A stretch of DNA of 64,000 nucleotides from Egibacteraceae bacterium. Lineage in GTDB: Bacteria; Actinomycetota; Nitriliruptoria; Euzebyales; Egibacteraceae. Of the stretch, positions 28,187 through 36,154 are shown piece by piece. Position 1 is the first letter of the stretch. Each line of letters opens with the position of its first letter. The stretch covers positions 47,090-111,089 of the forward strand of contig JAUJNX010000012.1 in the NCBI GenBank assembly GCA_030447925.1, read 5' to 3'. Below the pieces are notes generated by a model. It was not told the DNA's origin. It was given only the letters and a program-made list of their open reading frames with translations, and made no database searches. A program made the translations under genes and the position numbers.

Positions 28187-30042
28187 CCGTCCCGACCATG
28201 GGTCAGACCAGGTTCAAGACCGACCCGACCAGGATCGGGCAGGCGCGGCCCAGCCAGCTCGTCACCGTGACCGGGGTGGGGGCGGTGGCCGACCTGCCCG
28301 CGATGAGCGTCGTCGTCCGCGGGCTCGACGCCTGGAGCCCCGAGCGCCAGGAGGTCATCGATGAGCCCCGGTTGCTCGACGAGGTGCAGCGCGTCCTGGG
28401 TGGCCAGGTGCGCTCCCTCCGCTCGGCCCCGTGGGACCCGCGTGAGGCCGACGACCCGCTAACGCGCGTCGGCGTGCCGGTCACGCCGTTCCCCCGCTGG
28501 GTGCGCTGCCCCAGGTGCTACCGGCTCGGCCCGCTCGACCCGCCGGGTCAGTTCCAGCTCGTCCATCGCTGGGGCCGCCGGCCCGACCTGGCGAAGTTCG
28601 TCCACGCCCACTGCGCGAAGCAGGCGCAGCTCGCCGATCAGAGGAAGCGCGCCTGCGTCCCCGCCCGCTTCCTGGTGGCGTGCGACGACGGGCACCTCGA
28701 CGACTTCCCGTACGTCGAGTACGTGCATCGGGGTCGCACGGACCCATGCCCCGGTTCGAAGCTGACGATGAGCGATGCTGCCAGCACGCTGGGCCCCCAG
28801 GTCACGGTGCGGTGCGCCGAGTGCGGCGAGTCGCGCAACCTCCAGGAGGCTGCGGGGCGCGAGGGCTTCCAGGCGCTGCCGCGCTGCCGCGGCCGCCATC
28901 CGCACCTCCAGCGCTTCGGCGAGTGCGACAAGCGGCTCCGCCTGATGGTGCTCGGGGCCAGCAACCTGTGGTTCAGCATCACCGCCAGCGCGCTGCACCT
29001 GCCGCAAGGACAGGCGGTCCGCGATCAGGTGGCCGCGCACTGGGAGCTGCTGGGCCAGCTCCCAACCGTTGCGGTCACCCAGACGGTGATCGATGGTATG
29101 GACATCCTGCGCGGTCTCCGCACCACTCCCGTCGCGGAGGTCTGGGCCGTGATCGAGCAGCTCCGCGCGGAGGGCGGGCCACAGCGCGACGCACCCGCCG
29201 GCGACCTGCTCGAGGCTGAGTGGCGCCTGCTGTCCCGCCCGACCACCGAGCGCCAGGACGACGATTTCCGCGCGATCCCGACCCCCAGCCCCGAGGGGTA
29301 CGACAACCTGCTGGACCAGGTGGTGCTGGTGCCACGGCTGCGCGAGGTCCAGGCACTTCTGGGGTTCACCCGGCTCTCGGCCCCCGAGCGGCGGGACCTC
29401 GAGCCGGACAACCGCGTCGCGCTCAACCGGGGTCCCACGGAGTGGGTGCCGGCCGTGGAGCGTCGCGGCGAGGGCGTGTTCCTCCAGTTGCGCGAGGACC
29501 GGGTCGGCGAGTGGTCGGCGCGGGTGGCGGAGCACGAGCGCCTCGCCGCGCTGCGCGACGCCTACGGCCGGTGGGCGGTCAACCGGGAGCGGGCGCCGGA
29601 TCCGGCGTTCCCGATCGCCCGGTTCCTGCTGCTGCACACCCTGAGCCATCTGCTGATCCGCCAGGTGGCGCTGGAGTGCGGCTACTCGTCGGCCAGCCTC
29701 CGCGAGCGCCTGTACGTGGGAGTACCCGGCGACGGGGCCGCGGGGATCTTGCTGTCCACCGCGGCGAGCGACAGCGAGGGCACCTTGGGCGGCCTGGTCG
29801 CGCTGGGCGAGCGTCGGTACCTGCAGCGCCTGCTCGACCAGGCCGTCCACGACGCGTGTCGCTGCTCCTCGGACCCGCTGTGTGCCGAACGGGTGCCCCA
29901 GAACCCGTCCGAGGCGCTGCACGCTGCAGCCTGCCACGCCTGCCTGTTCGCGTCCGAGACCTCGTGTGAGACCAACAACCGCTGGCTGGACCGTGCGGTC
30001 CTCGTCGACCTGACGCGCGACGGGTTGGCGTTCCTGTCGTGA
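28183..30042 (+). CDS. drmB: DUF1998 protein DrmB (DISARM)
   Basis: A 619-residue protein with Cys-rich metal-binding clusters: VRCPRCYRLGPL near 108, CAECGES near 208, and a C-terminal group CRCSSDPLCAE...CHACLFASETSC near 565-600. The DUF1998-type core HTLSHLLIRQVALECGYSSA lies near 485. DrmB pairs with helicase DrmA in both DISARM classes. Start GTG 28183 overlaps the drmA stop, and the stop overlaps drmC. The stop-start overlaps from 22.8 to 30.8 kb argue for one transcript. Confidence 0.9.
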   Translation: MTVPTMGQTRFKTDPTRIGQARPSQLVTVTGVGAVADLPAMSVVVRGLDAWSPERQEVIDEPRLLDEVQRVLGGQVRSLRSAPWDPREADDPLTRVGVPVTPFPRWVRCPRCYRLGPLDPPGQFQLVHRWGRRPDLAKFVHAHCAKQAQLADQRKRACVPARFLVACDDGHLDDFPYVEYVHRGRTDPCPGSKLTMSDAASTLGPQVTVRCAECGESRNLQEAAGREGFQALPRCRGRHPHLQRFGECDKRLRLMVLGASNLWFSITASALHLPQGQAVRDQVAAHWELLGQLPTVAVTQTVIDGMDILRGLRTTPVAEVWAVIEQLRAEGGPQRDAPAGDLLEAEWRLLSRPTTERQDDDFRAIPTPSPEGYDNLLDQVVLVPRLREVQALLGFTRLSAPERRDLEPDNRVALNRGPTEWVPAVERRGEGVFLQLREDRVGEWSARVAEHERLAALRDAYGRWAVNRERAPDPAFPIARFLLLHTLSHLLIRQVALECGYSSASLRERLYVGVPGDGAAGILLSTAASDSEGTLGGLVALGERRYLQRLLDQAVHDACRCSSDPLCAERVPQNPSEALHAAACHACLFASETSCETNNRWLDRAVLVDLTRDGLAFLS

Positions 30043-30794
30043 CCGACGAGGCGGCGGTTCTGGCCTCCGACCTGGCCGTGCAACTGCCGGCCACCGACAT
30101 GCGCGAGCTGTCCCGGGCTGCCGCCGCGGGAAGGGAGGGGTTGATCGGGCTGCGGACGCGGGGCGCGGCACCCGTCCTGCGCACCGCCTGCGACCGCTGC
30201 CTCGCCGCACTGTCCTCCTGCTCCCCCGACTACCTGGCCGGCACCCTCGCAGGCGCCGCTGCCCTGGCCGAGCAGCAGGAGCGGGCAAGCTCGATCGAGG
30301 TGGTGTGGACTGGTCCGCATTCGCAGCAGCGCACCAACCGCCTGACGTTTGCGGTGGTCATCGATCTGATCGCACGGTCCCGGCGCGACGTCGTCCTGGT
30401 GAGCTACGCCACCCAGACACAACCGGAGGTCGCGGCGGCGCTGGAAGCGGCTGTTGACCGGGGTGTCCAGGTGACGCTGCTGGTCGAGCGGCCAGCGGAC
30501 AACCCGTCTTACACGGCGCGCGACGTGTCGTTTCCCACGCTCCCGGCCGACCGGCTCCACTGGCCGATCGCGCTCCGCCCGGAGGGAGCGGCCCTCCACG
30601 CCAAGATCCTGGTGGTCGACACGTCGCTCGCGCTGGTGGGAAGCGCCAACCTGACCAGCCGGGCACTGGAGCGCAACCTCGAGTGTGGCGTCCTCATCCG
30701 TGGCGGCAGGGCGCCAGCCCTGATCCGCGCTCACCTCCAGGCCCTTCTGGCGCTGGGGGTCCTGCGGCGAACGGCTGCACCGGCCGATGCGTGA
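30039..30794 (+). CDS. drmC: PLD-family nuclease-like DrmC (DISARM)
   Basis: A 251-residue protein of the phospholipase D superfamily. The HKD motif LHAKILVVDTSLALVGSANL lies near 185-205, followed by ERNLECGVLI. The N-terminal 100 residues are helical. Position after drmB and size fit DrmC, which is dispensable for some DISARM activity. The GTG start overlaps drmB. The next small gene probably begins 79 bp after its stop. Confidence 0.88.
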   Translation: MTDEAAVLASDLAVQLPATDMRELSRAAAAGREGLIGLRTRGAAPVLRTACDRCLAALSSCSPDYLAGTLAGAAALAEQQERASSIEVVWTGPHSQQRTNRLTFAVVIDLIARSRRDVVLVSYATQTQPEVAAALEAAVDRGVQVTLLVERPADNPSYTARDVSFPTLPADRLHWPIALRPEGAALHAKILVVDTSLALVGSANLTSRALERNLECGVLIRGGRAPALIRAHLQALLALGVLRRTAAPADA

Positions 30795-30873
30795 CGCTCT
30801 GGACAGCCGGTACGTCTATGCCTTTGCCTGCTGGCGCACGATCGTTCGTGCAGGCAAGAGGAGGGACGGTCTG

Positions 30874-31221
30874 GTGAGCGGTCCGAACGAGCTCGAGTCC
30901 ACGTTTGACCGCGCCATGCTCGGCATCTACCGAAATGGCAAGAGCGAGGCCGGCTACAACGCCACCAGGTTCCTGGCCATGCTTCATGAACACGGGGGCC
31001 TGAAAACCGCGCGAATGCTGCTTCGCACAGCGGAGGTCAGTGACGGGTTCACCGCGTTGTGGGAGCGCGATCGCCTCGACTTGACGGTGGAGGCACACCT
31101 GCTGGAGCCACGCTTCGACGAGCTGTTCTCGGACGAGGAGCGGGAGACCGCGCGGCGGCGCCTTGAGCACTACGGTTACCGTCCTGGCAGCCCCCATCGC
31201 GGTAGGACCATTAATGGCTGA
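30874..31221 (+). CDS. Small conserved hypothetical protein in the defence island
   Basis: A 115-residue protein. GTG 30874 was chosen because GAGGAGGGA lies just upstream, although the frame opens at 30787. The core ...AGYNATRFLAMLHEHGGLKT...VSDGFTALWERDRLDLTVEA is a pattern I have seen in small hypotheticals of unknown function, often near restriction genes. It has no nuclease motif or membrane segment. It lies between drmC and the McrB-like gene and overlaps the latter by 8 bp, so it is probably translated with the McrBC genes. Confidence 0.6.
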   Translation: MSGPNELESTFDRAMLGIYRNGKSEAGYNATRFLAMLHEHGGLKTARMLLRTAEVSDGFTALWERDRLDLTVEAHLLEPRFDELFSDEERETARRRLEHYGYRPGSPHRGRTING

Positions 31222-34200
31222 CGGACTCGCCCTCGGGGCCCTTGAGAGCGGAAAACTGCTGTTGCGGGCGCTCTGGAGGGAGTATCAAGCCGACCCGGGC
31301 CGCGTGGCCGGGGATCGTAGGCGAATGCTCGCGCGGGAAGAGGCGCTACCTGAGTTGCACCGGATGATCGGGGAGTTCGTGGAGGGGCGGGCGGACCTCC
31401 AGGGGTTCCGGGACCGGATGCATGTCTTCGCGCTGGACCACAAGCATCTGTGGGGGTTCCACGGGTTCGGGCAGATGGCGATCAATCAGCTGGCCAACAC
31501 TGCGCGGCCCAAGGACGTCGACCCTATCCGCCGGGCTGTGGCGCTGCCCGCGGATCTCGACGATGCGGACGTGCATATCCAAGTACTGGTCGTGCTGTGT
31601 CACGAGCTCAAACAGCTCGCCCGCGACGCCGGTGAGGGGCCGAGCGCGCCGGCGCCGGGGCACATGCCCTACGTCCTGTCGTTCCTCTGGGAGGCGTTCG
31701 ATCGTGATCGCTTCCCCGTCTACTTCCCCAACAGCCGGGAGACGTTGGAGGCGTTCGAGCGGTTCGAGCGGACGGGTGACGCGGCCGGGGACTACCGGCG
31801 CTTCGCCGAGGCGATGGCCGCGGCCCGCGAGGAGCTGGGCACGGGGACCTGGGAGGTCGAGCATGCGTTCTCCTGGCAGCGGGCCCACCCGTTCCTCGGC
31901 TTCGTCGAGACCGACTTCGCGTCCCTGCAGGACACCGAGGCGCTGAACACCGAACGCTGGAACAATCGGGTCGGGTACGCCGATGCGGCGGCCGAGGACC
32001 GCGCCAAGCGCAACACGCGCAGGGTCCTCACGAGGCTGAGGTGGCTGGCGGAGGAGTTGCAGCCGCAACTCGCGAGCGTGCTGCCCGACCATCCGCTGCG
32101 CCCCTGCAGCGAGCGGGCCTCGGTTGGTGGTGAGGGCCGCTACCGCTCGACGCTGTGGCTGTACGCGGCGCGCGAGGAGCTGGGCGGGGCGGCGGCGGGG
32201 GCGGAGCTGCGGGTGCAGGTCGACCGCGAAGGGGTAGCCGTCATGGTCCGGCTCGGGGTGCCCCCACACGAGCGGTTGGATGACCTTGACCAGGCCACCG
32301 CGATGGAGCGCCGGCGCCTCGAGGAGTCGGGGTTCGCCGAGGACACCGGGCAGGAGGACGCGGTCGTCCTCGTGCGGCGCTGGGCCGCCCCTGATGTGGT
32401 CGCGGCGGGGCGTGCGCTCATGACCGACCTGCTCGACGCCCTCCGGGCCGGCGCACCGCTGCTCCAGCGCTGGGAGGAGCTGCTCTCGGCCGACACGCCT
32501 CCGCCGCCCGGGACGGGCCCCAGAGCATGGCTAGTGCGCCCTCGGGTGGAGGACAGGGACCGCTCCGACTCATGGCTCCGCGAGGGCTACGTGGCGCTGG
32601 GCTGGCCCGACGCGCAGGGCATCGAGCCGGGCATGGACCGCGCCGAGATCCGCGGCCTGCTCGCCGCCGGGTATCCCGGCGATACGGCCGCGCAGGTGCG
32701 GTCCGCCGCGGGCAACCACGTCCGGTTCCTCAACGAGATGGCTGTTGGCGACCTGGTCGTCACTCCCGCGCGGACCGCGATTCACGTGGGCCGGATCAGG
32801 TCGGACCCGTCACGCATCGCCACCGGTCCGGAGGCCTACCGGCGCGCCGTCGAGTGGCTCGCCAGCCGGCCGCTCGACGGGGCCGGGCTTCCGGGCGAGC
32901 TGCTGCATGCGCTCAACCGGCGGCACGCGGTCGGCGACCTGACCGGGCTGGCGCGGGAGATCGAACGGCTGCTCGGCGACCCCACCCCCGACTCCCCGGG
33001 AACTCTGGACCCGAAGGTCATGCACCTGTACGTGAAGCTCGCGGACCTCGGGCACATCACTGCCGAGGAGACCGTGACCGTGCACCGCGCCCATGCCGAG
33101 CAGCACGGGCAGGTGTGGTTCATGGGCAACATCTCGGTGACGGGGCGGGCTGCCGCCTTCCGCGACGCCATCGCGGAGGGGCAGCGACCGGTCCTGGTGC
33201 TGGGCCGTAGGGGCGTCGGGCTGGTTGCGCTCGCCCCCATCCATGACGTGCGGACGGAACCCGAGCCCGTCCCCTGCCCCGACCCCCACTGGCTGCCCGA
33301 CGCCTACGACCCCGACCAGCGCTACCGCACGTGGATCCGAGCCGGCCGGTTCGCGCTCCCCGACGAGCTGCCGACGCCGGTCCGCGCGGAGGACTTCGAG
33401 CTGCTGAACTTCCCCGGTGTGCGGCTCAGCGCCATCCTGAACAAGCGTCCGTCCCACGCCTACGTCCGCTACGACCCCGCCGAGGTCGTCATCGAGGACA
33501 CCCCCCTGCCGCTGCCGACCCCGGAGCGCTTCGAAGAGGGCTACGGCAGGGTCGCACAGGAACTGGCCGTCGACCGCGAGGTGGTCGCGCGGATCGTCAC
33601 GCACCTGGTGGCGGGCAAGAGCGTGATCCTCACCGGCCCGACGGGCAGCGGGAAGACCGCGCTCGCCCAGCTCATCCCGCGTGCCTTCTTCGACATCGAC
33701 GCGCACGTCGTCACCGCGACGGCCGACTGGACCAGCTATGAGGTCATCGGCGGGATCGCGCCGCACGTGACCGCGCAGGAGGACGGTGACGGGCAGCTGG
33801 GCTACGGCATCCGCCGCGGGCACGTGTACGAGGCGGTGCTGCGCAACTGGCAGGCCGATGACGACGGGAACCTGCTGGAGACCGGCGGCCGGCCCGTCCG
33901 CCGCGTCGACCAGCGCGACGGCCGGCCCACCGTGGGCACGTGGCTAGTCGTGGACGAGTTCAACCGCGCCGACATCGACAAGGCCTTCGGCGACCTGTTC
34001 ACCGCGATCGAGTACCGGTCGCTGCGCGTGCCCGCGCTCGACCCGGACCATCCCGGCGTCGCGACCCGCGAACTTCCCATCCCGCGCCACTTCCGCATCA
34101 TCGCGACGATGAACAGCGTCGACCGCAACTACCTCTACGCGCTGTCCGACGCGCTCAAGCGCCGGTTCGCGTTCGTCGACATCGGCCTGCCGCTGGATGC

Positions 34201-34834
34201 GGAAGAGGAGCGCGGGAAGGTACGCGCGCGCGTCCAGGGCCATCTCGACGAGCTGGCCGTCACCGTGGACACCGACGAGCTCGACGATGCCGTCGACGTC
34301 CTCTACGGCCTCCTCGCGTTCGTGCGGGTCTTCCACCCGGTCGGGGTCGCCCAGGCGATCGCCACGCTGCAGTACGCGGCGTTGCGGTCGGCCTTCGGCG
34401 GACGGTCAGCGGTCACCCACCTCGACGAGGCACTCCTGGCCGACGTCGTGCCGCAGCTGGAGAACCTGCCGGCGTTCCCGCTCGCCTGCCTGCGTGCCTG
34501 GACCGCGGGCGACGCCCGCGCGCTGGCCCGCGAGCTGCACCGTCTCGCCGGTCAGGACCTGCTCAGCCTCGCCGAGCTGCGCGACCTCGCGGCGGTGGCC
34601 CGCCACCTCGCCTCGGTGACGGACGGGGTGCCGCGGGAGCGTTGCGAGCAGGTCGCGCAGCTTGCCAGCGGCAGCCCCGACGAGGACCTCGGTAACCGGA
34701 TCCAGCTCGCCATTGCAGGGTCCGGGGACGGCGCGCCGGCCCTGGTCGACGCGCTGGCCGGCGCCCTCACCCTCGAGCCGTTCGCCGCGGTCGCCGACCG
34801 TCTCGCCGAATACGGCGCCGAGCGGGGCTTGTAG
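31214..34834 (+). CDS. McrB-like AAA+ restriction ATPase
   Basis: A 1206-residue protein. Residues 1-415 are an unassigned N-terminal region. An EVE-like domain is likely near 435-545 (AWLVRPRVEDRD...GYVALGW), which could read modified bases. The AAA+ motor has Walker A GPTGSGKT (about 807), Walker B VDEFNRAD (about 912), and sensor 1 MNSVDRNYLY (about 965) with RRFAFVDI. This is the MoxR/McrB clade. McrB-type ATPases move modified DNA to a McrC nuclease, which is the next gene 4 bp downstream. Start ATG 31214 overlaps the preceding gene. Confidence 0.85.
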   Translation: MADGLALGALESGKLLLRALWREYQADPGRVAGDRRRMLAREEALPELHRMIGEFVEGRADLQGFRDRMHVFALDHKHLWGFHGFGQMAINQLANTARPKDVDPIRRAVALPADLDDADVHIQVLVVLCHELKQLARDAGEGPSAPAPGHMPYVLSFLWEAFDRDRFPVYFPNSRETLEAFERFERTGDAAGDYRRFAEAMAAAREELGTGTWEVEHAFSWQRAHPFLGFVETDFASLQDTEALNTERWNNRVGYADAAAEDRAKRNTRRVLTRLRWLAEELQPQLASVLPDHPLRPCSERASVGGEGRYRSTLWLYAAREELGGAAAGAELRVQVDREGVAVMVRLGVPPHERLDDLDQATAMERRRLEESGFAEDTGQEDAVVLVRRWAAPDVVAAGRALMTDLLDALRAGAPLLQRWEELLSADTPPPPGTGPRAWLVRPRVEDRDRSDSWLREGYVALGWPDAQGIEPGMDRAEIRGLLAAGYPGDTAAQVRSAAGNHVRFLNEMAVGDLVVTPARTAIHVGRIRSDPSRIATGPEAYRRAVEWLASRPLDGAGLPGELLHALNRRHAVGDLTGLAREIERLLGDPTPDSPGTLDPKVMHLYVKLADLGHITAEETVTVHRAHAEQHGQVWFMGNISVTGRAAAFRDAIAEGQRPVLVLGRRGVGLVALAPIHDVRTEPEPVPCPDPHWLPDAYDPDQRYRTWIRAGRFALPDELPTPVRAEDFELLNFPGVRLSAILNKRPSHAYVRYDPAEVVIEDTPLPLPTPERFEEGYGRVAQELAVDREVVARIVTHLVAGKSVILTGPTGSGKTALAQLIPRAFFDIDAHVVTATADWTSYEVIGGIAPHVTAQEDGDGQLGYGIRRGHVYEAVLRNWQADDDGNLLETGGRPVRRVDQRDGRPTVGTWLVVDEFNRADIDKAFGDLFTAIEYRSLRVPALDPDHPGVATRELPIPRHFRIIATMNSVDRNYLYALSDALKRRFAFVDIGLPLDAEEERGKVRARVQGHLDELAVTVDTDELDDAVDVLYGLLAFVRVFHPVGVAQAIATLQYAALRSAFGGRSAVTHLDEALLADVVPQLENLPAFPLACLRAWTAGDARALARELHRLAGQDLLSLAELRDLAAVARHLASVTDGVPRERCEQVAQLASGSPDEDLGNRIQLAIAGSGDGAPALVDALAGALTLEPFAAVADRLAEYGAERGL

Positions 34835-34838
34835 CACG

Positions 34839-36149
34839 GTGCTGCAGGAGGCGGACGACGAGCGCGACCTCGCCGACGCGCAGCGCCCCCTCCAGGGCGC
34901 GGAAGCGCGCGAGCGCGTCCGCCGCCGCACCCTCTACCTGACCGCGTCGCTGCTTGACCGCGGGTTCGTCCCCGACGTGCCGGCACCGGCACCCGGCGAG
35001 CCCCCGCCGCTTCGGTACCTCCGCCCGGCGGTCGACCTGCTCCGGCTGCTCACCCATGGCGACCGGCTCTTCCGCGAGGTCCTCCCGCCCATCCGGGCAC
35101 GCCTGTCCTTCCTGCCGGAGCGGGTGGTGGAATCCCGGCCCTTCCAGGTGCGCGGTCCCCTGGACCTGCCGGCCACCCTGCGCGGGGCCGCTGGCCGCGG
35201 GGAGCCCCACCCGACGGTCCTGGTCAGTCGCCGCCCGCGCCGCGACCACGCGACGCCGGAGAACCGGCTCACCGCGCTGACCCTGCAGACCGTCGAGCGC
35301 GACGCCGCACGCCTGCTGCGGACCCTGCGGGACCGGCTGGGTGCCCAGGAGCGCCGCCAGCTTGGCCAGCTGCACACCGGGGCGCAGCAGACCCTCCGGC
35401 TACCGCAGCTGGCCGCCGCCGCGGCGACCCTCCCGGCCCAGAGTCCGGCCGACCCGCTCCGGCTGGAGGGGGAGGTCCAGGAGCGTGCGGTCAGGAGACC
35501 GCGCCTGCTGTCGCCGTACCTCGCGCTGGTCGCCTGGCGGCGGCGGTACCGCACCTGGCTGATGGAGCTGGAGGCGACCGCCGGCGACAGCGCCGCGTGG
35601 CAGACCGACGACGACAACCTGCTGTACGAGCACCTGGTCCTGCTGGAGCTGGCCACCGCTCTCGCCGGGCGGGCACGCCGGGCCCGCCAGCGCCGCGCCC
35701 GCGGGCATGCGGACCGGCCGATGTTCGCCTTCGACCTGCCCGACGGGCGGGAACTGGAGCTGTACTACCAGACCTCGCCGCGGATCCAGCGGCGGTACGC
35801 GAACGTCCGCGCCATCCCCGACGTGTCGCTTCGCGTCGGCGACCGCCTGGTGCTGGGCGACATGAAGAACTACGCGCCCGGCAACTACACCCAGGGTGTC
35901 TACAAGCTGCTCGGCTACCTCTACACCTACGGCTACCCGGATCGGTTCGCCGCCATCGACGGCGGCGTCCTGTTCTTCCCGCAGCCCAGCGGCCAGCACC
36001 CGGGCTGGACCGTCCTGCCCGCGTCACCCGGCGGTCAGTGGGTGGCGACCGCGATCGTCCCGCCCGAAGGGTTGACCGGGCAGGCCGCGGCGTGGATGGC
36101 GCGGCTGATCGACGCCGTGCTGGACCCTTCGACCGGCGCGAGGAGCTGA
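34839..36149 (+). CDS. McrC-like nuclease subunit
   Basis: A 436-residue protein starting at GTG 34839, 4 bp after the McrB stop. TPENRLTALTL near 150 is the family's E-N motif. The C-terminal PD-(D/E)xK core reads IPDVSLRVGDRLVLGDMKNY (D near 327, D341-x-K343), with ...QGVYKLLGYLYTY after it, as in McrC/DUF2357 nucleases. It would cut DNA delivered by the McrB-like ATPase. The UvrD-type helicase gene starts 5 bp after its stop, so the three probably form one unit. Confidence 0.8.
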   Translation: MLQEADDERDLADAQRPLQGAEARERVRRRTLYLTASLLDRGFVPDVPAPAPGEPPPLRYLRPAVDLLRLLTHGDRLFREVLPPIRARLSFLPERVVESRPFQVRGPLDLPATLRGAAGRGEPHPTVLVSRRPRRDHATPENRLTALTLQTVERDAARLLRTLRDRLGAQERRQLGQLHTGAQQTLRLPQLAAAAATLPAQSPADPLRLEGEVQERAVRRPRLLSPYLALVAWRRRYRTWLMELEATAGDSAAWQTDDDNLLYEHLVLLELATALAGRARRARQRRARGHADRPMFAFDLPDGRELELYYQTSPRIQRRYANVRAIPDVSLRVGDRLVLGDMKNYAPGNYTQGVYKLLGYLYTYGYPDRFAAIDGGVLFFPQPSGQHPGWTVLPASPGGQWVATAIVPPEGLTGQAAAWMARLIDAVLDPSTGARS

Positions 36150-36154
36150 ACTGC

